DNA from: Gonatopus flavifemur
Taxonomy: Eukaryota > Arthropoda > Insecta > Hymenoptera > Dryinidae
Assembly (NCBI GenBank): GCA_018340375.1
Contig: JAFFJZ010000040.1
Span: forward strand, 310,001 to 374,000
DNA length: 64,000 nt
Reading direction: 5' to 3'
The translations under genes were made by a program, and so were the position numbers. The notes below the pieces were generated by a model, which made no database searches, had not been told where the DNA came from, and was given only the letters and a program-made list of their open reading frames with translations. Of this stretch, positions 23,801 through 35,716 are shown one piece after another (the stretch's first letter is position 1; every line of letters begins with the position of its first letter).

Positions 23801-24512
23801 ACTCTGATGATGGGGGTTCATTTGTTGGCGCCGCGAACGAGCTGAAAGAATTGTTTGACTTATTCAATCAAGAGCAGACTCGAAATGAGCTAGCTCAATA
23901 TTGATGTGATTCAGGCATGGAATGGAATTTCATTCCATCGAATGCCCCGCATTTTGGCGGGATTTTGGAATCAGCCGCGGAATCGGCGAAATATCACATG
24001 CGTCGTACCGTTGGCGATGCTGCTGTTACGTTCGAAGAGATGCAAACCATGTTTTGTAATATCGAGGCAATATTGAATTCTCGTCCCATCACCCCACTGT
24101 CAGAGGATCCAAATGACCTCGATTGCTTGACGCCCGGCCATTTCTTAATCGGCGCGCCGCTTAATGCTATGCCTCATCCTGACTTATGTAATGTCAATGA
24201 AAACCGTGTGTCTCGTTGGCAAAGAATTGAACAATTGCGTCAGCGATTTTGGAGAAGATGGAGCGTAGATTATCTTTACAACTTACAACAAAGAGGCGAA
24301 TGGCGTTCGAATAAGGGCACTCAACTACAGCAAGACCGAATAGTGTTGATTGAGCATCCGGACTTGCTCCTCTCCAGTGGTTGATGGGCCGAGTGGAAGA
24401 AGTGCATCCAGGCAACGAGGGAGAAATTAGGTCCGCTACTATTAGGACCAAGAATGGATTTCTTGTTCGTCCAGTCACAAAGCTCTGTGTACTTCCAATT
24501 GAATCTAGGTAA

Positions 24513-24784
24513 TATGAATAATTTTATATTCATTGAGCTACATGATTCGTATCAAATAATAGTGAATGTAATGTACAATCATAGGAGGAAGAGGTTTAGG
24601 AGATTTATGTGATTATACTCTATAATTTCGATACCAATTTAAAGATCAGAAGAAAGTAAAATAAAAAAATTGTATTGTTTCATCAGATCAGAACTATGTT
24701 GTTCAAAAGTTCAATGTTATGTTAATACTATGATATGAAAATCTAATATTGTATTTGAAAACCAGAGTTTTCCAAGGCCGGGAG
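24513..24784 (+). other. BEL 3' untranslated region with polypurine tract
   Basis: AT-rich non-coding stretch after the integrase stop. It ends in AAGGCCGGGAG (24774-24784), a purine-rich run directly before the 3' LTR, as required for plus-strand priming. Confidence 0.65.
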
Positions 24785-25046
24785 TGTACGATTTCGTCTA
24801 AGGAAAGCCTATTCGAGCGCTTCGTATTTGTTCGGGCTCATTCGCGAGACATCGGGAATCTTCGTAATTTCACACTAACGCTTTTGAACTTGGCAAGCCC
24901 TCGGACTCACTCAAATTTCGTATCGCGAACTTTAAGCATCATTGCTCCACTAAAATTTCATTATAAAATACAGTGAGATTTATATCCCACGTCCGTATCC
25001 GAAAGACGTGTCGAATCATTTTTTCGTGAGTACGGGATATTCAACA
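24785..25046 (+). repeat. BEL 3' LTR
   Basis: Same length and termini as the 5' LTR at 14918-15179, with scattered substitutions only and no length change. The sequence resumes the Gypsy integrase immediately after the ACTAG duplication. Confidence 0.95.
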
Positions 25047-25051
25047 ACTAG

Positions 25052-27639
25052 GAGGTACCTCTCGCCGAGCTTGCTCATGGGCAGAGGGGGCCATGATATC
25101 CAGTGCCACCACGCGCCACGCTTGCGTGATCTTCCGGAAGCACATCATGCCAGGTGGTGCCCGTTGCGAGACTTTCACCTCCTGACAGATCTCGCAACTT
25201 CGGATATACCGTACAATGTCTTCGAACATACCTGGCGAATAGTATTCCCGGGTCACTCGTTTGTACGTCTTCTTGACGCCGATATGGCCTGCATCTGAGG
25301 CATCGTGGCACTCGTGTATCACGGAGTCCCTGAGAGCATCGGGAACGATCAGTTTTCAATCGTTCAAGTCGTCCATGAGTTGACTCACAAGTAGGTCTAG
25401 ACGCTTGACGTAGATCCAGTCATCCACGATCCTCCAGTTGAGATAATATCTGGGGTGTGACTGCAGGACGTGAAAGCTCTTGGTGTATCAATCTACGAGG
25501 GTATCATTTCGTGGCGAGGTGATTTGTGGGTTAGGGGCTTGGGAAGTGGCGGTTTTCAGGGCAGATGCAGTGAGGGAGTCTTCTCCGTACATCCGTGACA
25601 GGGCATCGGGTACTTGGTGGAGGGCGCCTTTTCTGTGGACTATATCAAAATCATACTCCAGGAGTTTCAGAGCCCATCTGGCTAGTTTCCCTGTTGGGTT
25701 ATGAAGTTGATATAGCCACTTCAAACTTGCGTGGTCAGTTATCACTGTGAAGCGATAACCTCCCAAGTATTTTTGGAATCTCTTAATGGCCCAGATAACG
25801 GCCAGGCATTCTCGCTCTGTCACGGAGTAATTTTTCTCAGCGCTGTTTGGAGTTTCACTCGCAAAAGCAATAACTCTCTACTCCTCCTCCCAAGACTGGG
25901 CGGGGACAGCGTGGAGACCAGTGTTACTGGCATCTATTTGGAGGCTGAAGGGCTGGGAAAATCGGCGCGAACCAGGATAGGGACTGAAGCTATGGACTTC
26001 TTGAGAGATCCAAAGACCTCTTGTCCCGCGTTTCCCCACTTCCATGCTGAACCTTCCTTGGTTGACTCATGAAGCGGGGTGGTGATCGTGGCGGAATGTT
26101 CGATGAAACGTCGGTACCACGACGCCATACCGAGGAATCTCCGGAGTCTCTCAAGATTGGTGGGTTAAGGGTAGTTCAGTACGGGCTCGGTTCCACTAGG
26201 ATCCATTTGAAGGCCATTTTGATTGACCAGGAAGCCGAGGTACCTCACCTCCGTCTTACATCATTCACATTTCCCGGGTTAAGAGTCAATCCAGCTTCTC
26301 TTATCCTGTCTGAGACTTTCTTCAGCCAGATCATATGATCTTCATATGTTTCCGTGACGATAATGATATCGTCCAAATATGCAAAGGCGTGGGGCTCTAG
26401 GGAGGCGTCAATTGGTTCATCCATGAGTCGTTGGAAGGTGGCACGGGCGTTAGTCAAGCCATAGGGCATACGGGTGGATTGAAATGAACCACGGCAGGAG
26501 ACCGTGAAAGCCATGCTTTCTTCCGAGCGAGGGCCCATGGGAATCTGGTGGTAAGCTTGACTAAGACCAATGGTGGAAATATACCAGGCCGGACGTAATT
26601 TGTCCAGAATTCTTCTTATGTAGGGGAGGGAATAGGCGTCTTCCTTGGTTACCTTGTTGACTTCACGGTAATCCACGCAGGACCTTTACTCGCTTTGAGG
26701 TTTGGTCTCCCCTTCTCAAGTAATCATGCGTTGTAGTTCCTCGTCTTGAGGTTCTACTTTCCTCTTCTCCACCATTACGGAGATGGTTCGATTATTCCTT
26801 CGGCCAGCATCCTATCTACCTCCTCGTACATTTTTCCTCTGACCTTCGGACTGACCGGATAATATTCGCGCTTCTTGCCTAGATGTCCCTAGACGTCGAT
26901 GTGGTGGGGAGTCGACAAGATAGCAGCGGATGAACGGGTCAGGGAAGAGACTTTCTGCTTGACAAAATTTTCTGAATGGGTTCGTTGGGAGGGGTTTAAG
27001 GGTAGTGAATCGTTAAGGGTGGATGGCGGAGTTGGAATTTCGGGGCTTAAGGTGAAATACTGACAGTTCTCTTCCTGTCCTCCGATACGCCAACGGCAAT
27101 TGAATCCATCCGAAACCAAATCAGATTCATGAAAGAAATCCATCCTAAGGATGGAATCAATGTCTAGGCCAGGTACCACCCGACAAGTTAAAGTCCTTTT
27201 GATATTCATGATTTTCATTGGTACCTGGGCTTCCTCCGAAATGAGTTCAATGTTCCCATTGGTGGCTTTCACGGCGCCGTAGGAGGCTCCTTTGACCGGG
27301 ATTTTGAGAACCCCCACTAAGTCACGACCGGGAGGACCGAAACAGGTACATGACGCACCTGTGTCCATGAGGGCAGGAATATCGTAAGTGCTGATCCTGA
27401 TGGTCAAGTATAATCGGGCTAGGGGGCTCGGGTCATTCGGGGGGTGACCATTGGATTCCTTCCGTGGGGTTACCGGAGTTGGATTCAAGGGTTTGTGGTC
27501 GGGGTGAAACTGTGATAAAGGGAGCGGGAAAATGTTGCTTAGTTCAGGTGCTCTTCCAGGATCTAGGGGATTATCAATTCCTGGCCTTGGGTTGATTCTG
27601 CGAGGTAAATTCGCGACTAGGTTGCTCAGAGGGGCGTGT
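25052..27639 (-). pseudogene. Gypsy protease, reverse transcriptase, RNase H and integrase N-terminus
   Basis: Reading down the minus strand: aspartic protease (ALMDTGASCTCFGP, 27488-26889), RT (MDYREVNKVTKEDAYSLPYI, YGLTNARATFQRLMD, FAYLDDIIIV; 26676-26245, continued 26128-25934), RNase H (TERECLAVIWAIKRF, VITDHASLKWLYQL, DALSR; 25823-25488) and the integrase HHCC zinc domain (DAGHIGVKKTYKRV, SCEICQEVK; 25359-25052). Stops and shifts separate each block. The chain breaks at the ACTAG site where BEL entered, and the integrase core lies at 14912-14441. The gene order PR-RT-RH-IN is Gypsy type. Confidence 0.92.
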
Positions 27640-30201
27640 CCAGGGTGTTCTGGGAGTTCGGTATATCGCTCTTTCCGGTGGGGGTGTTGCCTCTGGGGGG
27701 TGAACGAGGGAGTTGGTTACTCCGAAGGGATAGATTCTTCAGAAGGATATCCATCCTCATATGAAGATCTGTGAATCGATCTCTCCGGGTTATTCTCTGT
27801 TTGTGGGGTGCAGGGACTCCCGGGGGATTCTCAGATGGGTTATTCATTCCGATTGGTTCTGGTTTTTGGGGGGAATCGGTTATCAGGTCATTGAGGGTGT
27901 TTTCTACAAAGTTTTGAACGTCTTGGGTGAGGTGGGAAGGTGGATGTTTTCGGAGCACAATTGCTTCGGAATTATACAGTTCAAGAGTGGTTTCGGAGAA
28001 TGGATCGAAGAAATCCGAGGGGTTAACCGATGATAATTCCCTAGGAGTATCATCTGAGATGGTCCAGTATGATTCTCGTTGACGTAGGTATGGGTCTTCA
28101 TGCCAGTAGAATCTCGCTGGGGTGGAATTCCGGGATGTGCTCTTGACCATGGCTTCACTCCGGGATTCACTTGGTGGGACAACGTATTGTGGTAGGAAGG
28201 GGTGGGCTAGAGTCGATGAGGGTGAACTCCCGGAGGTCGGGCGAACCCTGGTCGCCTTTCCTCTGTCTGGTTTCCCTCGTTTGCCCTCTTGGCGCCATAA
28301 TTGAGACCACGGAGGGTAGCACACTGTCGAGCGGAATGTCCGCGTCCCCGCAGTGTCAAGATTCTATTGGTTCGTCCGGATTCAAGTCTGGAACTCTCCG
28401 GTCGAGTCGTGGGGAATTTATAGGGAAACTATGGAGTGCATAGCCAGGAGCTACGGGAGTGGTCATCAATGGTTGGGGTTTGGTGGAGGATGGCGATGGT
28501 GGGGTCTGCTTTGCTTGTGCGAATCGTCGGGGGTTGGGTGGAGGGGATGCAGGTACGGTAGCTTTGGCTGCATATGTAGGTTGTGGGGTGGAAATCTTGG
28601 AAAGTGGTGGGTTGAGTGTTTGTTTCTTTCAGGGATCCTCCCGTTTGGGGGATGAGGGTTCGCTTGGGGTACTGGTGAGGTGAGAAGAGTCCCTAGGGAG
28701 GCTAGAGCTTGAGAATTTTTCGGTTGGGTTTTCTTTGGTTCATAGGCCAATTCCGGGAGGGCTAGTTGGGAAGTGTGGAGTTGGATAGGGATTTCCTGGG
28801 GCCCGAGTGATCGCTCGACTCCATGGGCCCGCATCTCCATTTGTTCGTGAGTTTTGAAGGATGCCCTCATCATCTGGCAGTAGTTCTCCGAACACATGTG
28901 ATCTAGCGCCAGAGGGAGCTGTTCCTGCAGAGGATAAGGCTTGCGTATGCTCGACCATACGAGCTGAATACAATTTTTGTAATTTGCGGGAGGTTCATCT
29001 GGCCCTTTGAATCGAGTGAGCACCTGTAGGCGCAGTTTTCCTTCATAATCTGCTGAACCGAATCTTGATCAGGAAGAGCTATGGAAGGAATCCAGGCAGA
29101 TGGAGGAGGTCCTCTTGATGCGGAACCATTGCATGGCAATGTCCTTTAGCACCGTGGGCATCAAGTTGAGGAATTCCGGATCCGACAGATTCGTCATGGC
29201 TAGGCATTCATTCAATCTCAAAAGAGATTCCTTGGGTTCGCAGTCTAGTCCTGAAGAGGATAAACGCCAATCCCGGGCAATAGCGGCTAGATTGCTGCGA
29301 TGAGTTCAGGCCTGGACGTATGGGGCCATGTGGGATGGGGGCTGGATACTGGGCCACGTGTTAGTGCTGGTTGGTTGGTGATGGGGGAGCAGGGAATAGG
29401 GGGGTTGGGTCATCGCATACTGGGATGTAATCAGGGGTTGCACACTGGCTTGTTGGTGCCAGTGAGGGGCAACGTATAGGTCATCCGGGACATGGGACGA
29501 CGTTATCGGCGAAACTTGAGGACTGAGTGGGGATTGACGCTACTGTCGCGGGGGTCGGGGAATGGGAGTATGAATGTTGGGTCATGAGTACCGAACTCCT
29601 GGGATCATCCATACAATGATAGAGTTGAGCCAGTTGGGGGTTGGGAGTCTTATAAATTCCATGAGTAGGAACGGTCATGGGGATTGTTGGGGCAATATGG
29701 CTCACTCTTGGGGCCATCGGTTGTGAGATCGAAGAAGTTGGCGTGATCTGCGCCGAAGAACGAGTCCCCAGCCATATTGGGTGGTCACTGGGGCAGACGG
29801 GGGGAAATCTTCGAGATTCACGGTGTGATTAGGAAGAAGTGGTCGAAGAATATTGGGCATGGGTGACCAGGGGTAGACTTTGGACGGTCGTTAACCTGAA
29901 GTAACTGGTAATAGCGGGAATAATTCGCCTGTGGGGGACGGAAGTGATCGGAGCAGTTATGGGGGCGTGGGTGTCGACGTTCACGATGGATGTCGTCGTA
30001 GTGGAGGTGGGAACGATGGGGCCCGGGAATATGCTGGGAATTGTGAGCTGACTCGATGGAGGTGGACCCGTGGGTGTGCCCCGATGAGAGCCCAAGAGGG
30101 GAGTTAGTATCCCCGGTGATGTCTCTAATGGGTTCGGGGGGTGCGGGGTTCGAGAGAGATTCAGGCTCAGGAGGCCTGAGTTCCAGGAACAAATCATCCA
30201 T
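27640..30201 (-). pseudogene. Gypsy gag with degraded nucleocapsid
   Basis: The most likely start is MDDLFLELRPPEPES at 30201, four bases from where the inverted protease copy begins. A long Pro/His/Ser-rich N-terminal part follows. A capsid-like stretch is around 29300-28700 (LALDHMCSENYCQMMRASF). A zinc-knuckle relic (RGRGHSARQC, around 28350, with the first cysteines lost) precedes a Pro/Ser-rich linker into protease. Several frame breaks and stops are present. The product would have packaged the element's RNA. Confidence 0.75.
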
Positions 30202-30204
30202 CGT

Positions 30205-30803
30205 CCAGTGAATGGACACGCCCCTCTGAGTAGCCTAGTTGCGGATTCACCCCCGAGAATCAACCCAAGGCCGAAAACCGGTAATCCCCTAGACCCTTAG
30301 AGAACACCCGGAATGGACAACATTACTTCGGGCCCCTCATCACCGTCACACTGATGAGCCTAACACCTCCCCGAACACAACCTCAGATACACCACGGAGG
30401 GAATCCAATAGCCATCCCCCGAACGACCCTAGACCCCCAGCCCGAATACACTTGACCATCAAGATTGGCCCTTATGGTATCTCCGTCCCCATGAACACAG
30501 GTGCATCGTGTACCTTTTTCGGTCCTCCCGGTCGTGACTCACTGCGGTTTATCGAAATCCCTGACAAGAAAGCCTCCTACGGTACCGTGAGAGTCACCAA
30601 TGGGAAAATTCGACCCATTTCGGAGGAAGCCCAGGTACCAATAAAAATTCTGAATGTTGAAAGGACTCTAACTTGTCGGGTGGTACCTGGCCTAGACATT
30701 GATTTCATCCTTGGGATGGATTTCTTTTATGAATTTGGTTCGATATTGGATGGGTTCAATTGCCGTTGGCGTATCGGAGAACAGGAAGAGAACTGGCAGT
30801 ATT
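30205..30803 (+). pseudogene. Inverted copy of the gag-protease junction in the Gypsy leader
   Basis: On the plus strand this reads as the same family's gag end and protease: GHAPLSSLVADSPPRINPRP, then MNTGASCTFFGPPGRD and RTLTCRVVPGLDIDFILGMD. It corresponds to the minus-strand segment of about 27640-27055, so the two are inverted repeats (~600 bp each) about 2.5 kb apart within one element. By eye the nucleotide match is strong in the protease core. The active-site Asp is Asn (MNTG instead of MDTG), and stops lie upstream. It sits between the primer site and gag, where no coding sequence is expected. Confidence 0.85.
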
Positions 30804-30820
30804 CCGCCTCGAGCCATGAT
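30804..30820 (-). other. Putative Gypsy primer binding site
   Basis: Read on the minus strand, the 5' LTR end CATCACA is followed by ATCATGGCTCGAGGCGG. The TGG-initiated TGGCTCGAGGCGG three bases past the LTR fits a tRNA 3' end complement. The tRNA was not identified. It stops where the inverted protease copy starts. Confidence 0.5.
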
Positions 30821-32267
30821 TGTGATGGGTATATTCGGACCCATGCGCAAAGGCGCAGGAGGTATTCAGCGTCTCCACGACCCCCGTCGTGGATATTTAT
30901 AAGGAGTGGCAGCACCTGAAATATATTGATAACGAACAAGTAATACGTCCACGATAATTTGGGAGGGAGCAAGGGATGAGAGAAGCTCAGGGAAAGGGGA
31001 TGGGTTGATTTTAATTCACTGGAATAACCGATCTCGAAGTGGGGTTAACCACGTTTCGAGTTCAAGATTTTTATGTTACATACACGACTTTGTCGCGGAG
31101 AGAAAAATATAAACAATTCATCACAGTTTATCCATTCTACTTGGGGAACACAGGGAGTTCAAAGAAGCACGGAGAGCACTACCACAAGGAGATACTCTAT
31201 ACGGACCATGCCGTTTAGATCCACCAAAGAAGGTGAGGACCCAGGGAAACCGCGACCATATAATGGTATACGAGCAAGGGCTAAATTGGCCGAAGGGGGT
31301 GATTCGAGGGTGCGAGCACAAAAGGTGAAGGGAAATTCGAGAGAGGGGGCACGTGGGGGATGCCACGAGAAGGAAAGTTTCTCACTATAATCAACACCGA
31401 AATCCACCACACTGGCACTCTCCCTCCGGAGAAACAACTTGGCAGATGCGCAGGCCAATGTTTTATTCCAAATTCGAGCGCCGATGGCACCGTACACTCA
31501 TCGCATTCCAATTTTCTCGAACAAATCTTCCTTTTGAAACGTCGCCGTGGCTCGGTTAGATAAGAAGTGGGAAACTGAGATGGCCTTTCCTTATTCTTCA
31601 CCGACGGGTGTGTTTGCAAAGTGATACACGGAACCCCGTCGGTGGCTTTCCGTTAGAGGTCACCTCTTGAGCTCGTTCCATTGGTTTTGGCGGTGTTGGT
31701 CTCCGATTAGTCGTTACATGGGTGTGGGTCTTCTGGGGTGGAGGGTTCTGTCCTTCCCCAATTATTCGATTTCTCCCGTGTAAGAGTGACGGGAAGTGTT
31801 GGGGTTCGTGTTGTCTCTCTCGTCCTCCTCTTCTTTCCTCCTAGGGGCATGTTGAGTGGCTAGGCGGCGCGTGCGGCCTGCTTCTTTCCTTCAGGTCGGC
31901 AGCCTTGGTGAGAGGGCGATAGAGGGCGTTCCTTCTTCCTCTGTCGGTCGGCCTGGGGTGAGAGGAGGTAAACTCCTGTGATTGGTGGATCGTCCTTCGA
32001 TGGTGAGGGACTGTCGTGTCACCTTGTGGCAGATGACGTTGCCTCCGTGGGGTGGGGAACCTCGACAAATCGTAAATAGGCAAGGATTAGAGGACAGGGA
32101 TAGTGAAGGGGGGGGGGGGGAAATGTGTTCCCGATTCTCATGTAAGCGAGCGACAGCTGTGTTCTCTTGAGCGAACTAAAGTGTTCACAAGTGACACGAC
32201 TAACTCCAACAAGGGTGATGCGCGGTGCCACCTCGCCATTCTTCTTGTGACAATATATCACGTCACA
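30821..32267 (-). repeat. Gypsy 5' LTR
   Basis: A 1447-bp repeat homologous to 10828-12439, lacking the 114-bp foldback found there and with other indels. A pure G run at about 32107-32118 lies inside. The flank ACAA at 32268-32271 matches the one outside the other LTR. Confidence 0.85.
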
Positions 32268-32271
32268 ACAA

Positions 32272-32826
32272 ATGTGTAATAATGAGGAATCTAGTTCAGA
32301 AATGAAGATTTTCAGTGGTTTTTTTATGTTTGTATGGACTTTCTCGTATTAAACCTCACATATATTCTCCCATCATATGGAAGAAAACTTCGGAAGCTAA
32401 GAATGGATATCATTGTGTCTTCCGAAGCCTAATAACGGTACGAACGTGTAACAAGACATTCGTACGGTTATAACACCGCACGTTACTCCAAAGAATAGTA
32501 ATTCATGGGAACTTAAGAGATTATTGGTCAGCCTATGGAGAAAGGAATACGTGTCATCAGGTAATTGAAACAAAGAACCGATATATTCAAAATATCGATA
32601 GCTGGAAAGGAAAAGGAAAGTCGTCGAGCGCGTGAGGAGAAGACGTGAATACAGTTCATACACGAATACCACATGTAGTGAGACACTCACACTCGTAACG
32701 AATGTATTAACGGGGACATAATCTCGTTCCGTCGACGAAAATCGTGAGAGGACAATAGAGAATTACGTGTAACGACACCAAACAAATTTCGTGGGAAGAA
32801 GTAAAGAACAAATCGAAATAACAATA
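32272..32826. other. No gene recognised
   Basis: Flanking sequence between the Gypsy 5' LTR and the next transposon. There is no open frame with a recognisable motif and no repeat structure. Confidence 0.45.
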
Positions 32827-33499
32827 TACAGGGTGGTGCAAGAGTCTGGATACACCCCAATAACTCCTGAACGGGTGGAGATGATGAGATAATTTGTTTT
32901 TAATTCAACGGGGGAACAGGATCTACCACACTGGGAGCGTGAGAAGTTCTCAATCTTGGAAGATGCAATGGGGGGGGGGGGCGAGGGGGACGAAAATCTT
33001 GAATGAGGTGATGAGGCTTGCAATAGCTCATTTGATGGGAATTCCGAGCCTGAATACAGCCGTTTTTTGTTCTTTGGAATTGGTCAATTTTCCGCCGAAT
33101 TATGACCACTTGAAGATTGTTCCGGAGCAGTTACAGCCGGTGTAGACCTTCTCAACTCCGCATCGGATGAAGATCTTTGGATGTTTTTTCTCAATCAAAT
33201 GGGGAGGCGCATGATGTATCATCCAAGGGTAGTGGATTCCCAAAAACGATCGGAAATGATGGATAATAATGGATCCATCAACGAATCAAGATAAATAAGA
33301 AATAAGTGTAGAAGGATTGCACACATTACGTAGCCCTGTAGCCAAAGTTCCCCCTCCAACTTTCTCATACCAGCGTTCCACGCCGCACTCGCCTTATAAC
33401 GTCTCTGAAACTGTTGATTCAGGATTTCTCACAAGTTTTTCTCACCTTCTCATTCGGATCATAATTTTCATTTTTTTTGTGTTCTTCACCATTTCTGGC

Positions 33500-34370
33500 T
33501 ACTTTCGATCTTTCCCCATCATTTTACGATACTCCCGACAATTCTCGGACATTTTCGGTTAATTTTGCACATTTTCGATGATTTTTGGATATTCTCGGAC
33601 AAATTCGATTACTTTCAACATTCCCAATAATTCCCAAACATTTGCGAATAAGCTCGCTCATTTTCGAATAACTTCGCTCCTTTCCGATATTTTCGATAAG
33701 TCTCGAATATTCCCGGGCAAATTCGATTATTTTCAGCATTCTCGATGATTCTCGAAAATATTCAGATATTTTTGCTCATTCTCGATATTTTCGATAATTC
33801 TTGGATATTCTCGGACAAATTTGATACTTTTCGACATTCTAGATGATTCTCAAATTGGCTTATTCTCGACATCTTCGATAATCCTCAAACATTTTCGGAT
33901 AACTTCGCTCCTTCCTGATATTTTCGGTCATCATCGATTTTTCCCGGGCAAATTCGATTATTCTCGAATATTCTCGGATAACTTTGCCCATTCTTGATAT
34001 TTCCGATAATTTTCGAATATTCTCCGACAAATTTGATTGTTTCCAACAGTCTTGATAATTCTCGAACATCTTCGGATGATTTTGCTTATTTTCGATATTC
34101 TCGATAATTCGTGAACATTTCCGGATAATTCTGCTTCTTTTGGATGTTCTTGATAGTTTTCAAACATTTTCGATATTTCCGATGATTCTTGGATATTCTC
34201 GGATGAATGCGATTATTTCCAACATTCTTGATAACTCTCGAGCATTCTCGGGTAAATTCCTTTTCTTCCGATATTTCCGATAATTCTTGTACATTTCCGG
34301 ATAACTTCGTTAATTTTGGATATTCTCGAATATTCTTGGATAAATTGGATTTTCTTAATATCCTCCATAA
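33500..34370. repeat. Minisatellite with ~20-bp unit inside the transposon
   Basis: Over 40 degenerate units of roughly TTCTCGATAATTTTCGAACA follow each other, with recurring words such as ATATTCTCGGACAAATTCGA. It lies between the left inverted repeat and the transposase start. The minus-strand open frames here (Asn/Glu/Ile/Arg-rich, for example 33860-34069) are by-products of the repeat. Confidence 0.85.
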
Positions 34371-34380
34371 ATCTATCACA

Positions 34381-35450
34381 ATGTCTCTTCCGGAGAAAGG
34401 GAGGATTGCCATCCTAATTATGAAGGGATATGGTGATAAAGAACGCTTATGCACAGAAGTTGCGGGCTCATTCAATGCTGAATTCAGAGTGGGTCAGTCG
34501 AGTATTTCTGCAGCAACAGTTTCGAAGACTGTAAAACGGTACCGGGAGACAGGGAGTGGTGAAGATCTGCTGCGATCGGGCAGGCATAAGACAGTGACGT
34601 CTGATGAAGTCGCGTTTGATATCTTACAAACAGTTGTAGATACTCCAATAACCTCCGCCAGACAAATTTCTCGTGACCATGATATTTCTCATCATTCGGT
34701 TCTCAGGATTCTCAGACGGGATGAATTTCATCCTCACAGGACACATTTAGTCCAAGAATTAGGCGAAGACGATTTCAATCGACGCCTAGGATATCGCGAA
34801 ACCAACATGCGAACAGTTGATGAAGACCCTAATTTCATGCAGAATATAATATTTTCTGACGAAGCTACATTCATGTTGAATGAGAATGTGAATAGACACA
34901 ATTGTAGATACTGGAGTGACAGCAATCCTCACTGGAAGTCCTGATCGCAAACCTACTCCCACAAAATATGAATGGAATATTGGATACGCATATCATAGGT
35001 CCATTTTTTATCAAGGGAAATCTGATCGTAGGAGAACATAGGGTCATGCTGATTGAGGATATTGTTCTCAATATTCGTAGACTTTCAGGGCCAAATTTCG
35101 ATGCAGTTTGGTTCCAGCAGGATGGTGCACCTGCACATTTCGGATTAGAAGTACGATATGTTTTGCAGCGAAGGTTTGTCGATAGGTGGATTGGGAGGTG
35201 AGCAGCGATCAAATGACCCCCTCCCCGATCCCCTGATTTGACCCCATTAGACTTCTTCCTTTCGGGACATCTGAAAGATCGAGTTTGTCAAAATCGAGCA
35301 TGAAATTGAGAACGGTTGCGTGAAAGAATAAAAGAAGAAGTAGCACTCATCACTCCTGAAATTTTGCGGAACGTAGGTGGAAGTTGTTATGATCGTCTCG
35401 CTCACTGCATCGAATGTTCAGGCAGCCATCCTGAATACCTCATAGAAGTC
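34381..35450 (+). pseudogene. Tc1/mariner-group (DD41D-like) transposase, decayed
   Basis: It starts at 34381 with MSLPEKGRIAILIMKGYGDK. An N-terminal HTH is followed by ATVSKTVKRYRETGSGEDLL. The catalytic motifs are IIFSDEATFMLN (first Asp), WFQQDGAPAHF (second) and SPDLTPLDFF (third). A frameshift near 34950 and stops at about 35200 and 35215 break it. The second-to-third Asp spacing is about 41-42 residues across the stops, which points to the DD41D group and not mariner DD34D. RERIKEEV and RLAHCIECSGSH mark the C-terminal end near 35440; the frame runs on to 35759 without family resemblance. Confidence 0.88.
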
Positions 35451-35716
35451 CCAAACTGGAGCGCGTATCTGCTCAGAGATGGATATCATTTGGGAATGGA
35501 AGAAAACCACATCTGGAATGTAGAAATTGCTATATCTCGACGAAGGATCGACCGACTTCATGAAATCAAAGACGGTTGGATTCGGGCCAAGAAACGCCAT
35601 TCACAGATGTGTCACGAGCTCCCAGTTGGATTGCAGATTCGTGTTTTCCCTACAAATCACATAGCCCCCATCCGGGGTAATGAATCCTCACTCACATGGG
35701 AAGATACAATTCGAGA

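Larger units (their letters stand above)
18503..24512 (+). pseudogene. BEL/Pao gag-pol polyprotein, decayed
   Basis: Capsid-type gag starts at 18503 (LPKFTGKYDEWTPFFDTFSS). It continues to zinc knuckles (CDYCKGEH, CTNCSRSSNHGAAKC) and an aspartic protease (RVLLDSGSQANFVS). The mariner then interrupts at 19934-20843. After it come RT (VLTADITKIYRQI, DFYVDDLLTGA), RNase H (LHGFSDASETAYGA, FLWSDSMV) and integrase (NYAGPS, VYSDDGGSFVGA, PHFGGILESAAESAKYH), ending near 24512. In-frame stops occur at about 19520, 20945, 21178, 22445, 22970 and 23905, with frameshifts after about 23100. The frame before and after the mariner agrees if one TA and the mariner are disregarded. Homologous to BEL/Pao polyproteins of insects; not functional. 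Confidence 0.93.
14918..25046 (+). mobile_element. BEL/Pao LTR retrotransposon inserted in the Gypsy integrase
   Basis: The ends are two 262-bp LTRs (14918-15179 and 24785-25046), each starting TGTACGATTTCGTC and ending TATTCAACA. The 5-bp target duplication ACTAG lies at 14913-14917 and 25047-25051. By eye the LTRs differ at about 26 positions, so the insertion is old (~90% identity). A primer site, gag-pol and a purine tract lie between them. It interrupts the minus-strand Gypsy integrase between its zinc-binding domain and catalytic core. It is itself interrupted by a mariner and a foldback element. Confidence 0.95.
10828..32267 (-). mobile_element. Gypsy-class LTR retrotransposon, opened by nested insertions
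   Basis: Minus-strand element. The LTRs are 30821-32267 (5') and 10828-12439 (3'). Both begin TGTGACGTGATATAT and end CCCATCACA when read on the minus strand. A purine tract (GAGCGGGGGGAAT) abuts the 3' LTR, a TGG-type primer site abuts the 5' LTR, and the 4-bp flanks ACAA (10824-10827 and 32268-32271) match. Gag, nucleocapsid, protease, RT, RNase H and integrase follow in that order down the minus strand. The ~21.4 kb span shrinks to about 10.6 kb once the BEL element (14918-25046) and a MITE are subtracted. All coding parts carry stops or shifts, so it is dead. Confidence 0.82.

Noticed and set aside
30205..32267. A separate plus-strand Gypsy element (protease followed by its 3' LTR) head-to-head with the minus-strand one
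   Set aside because: The purine tract at 12440-12452 and matching ACAA flanks show that the two LTRs belong to one minus-strand element, so the plus-strand protease is an inverted block inside its leader.
33524..34475. Minus-strand frames rich in Asn, Glu and Ile that look like a repeat protein
   Set aside because: They are translations of the ~20-bp minisatellite, break at every few units and overlap the transposon.
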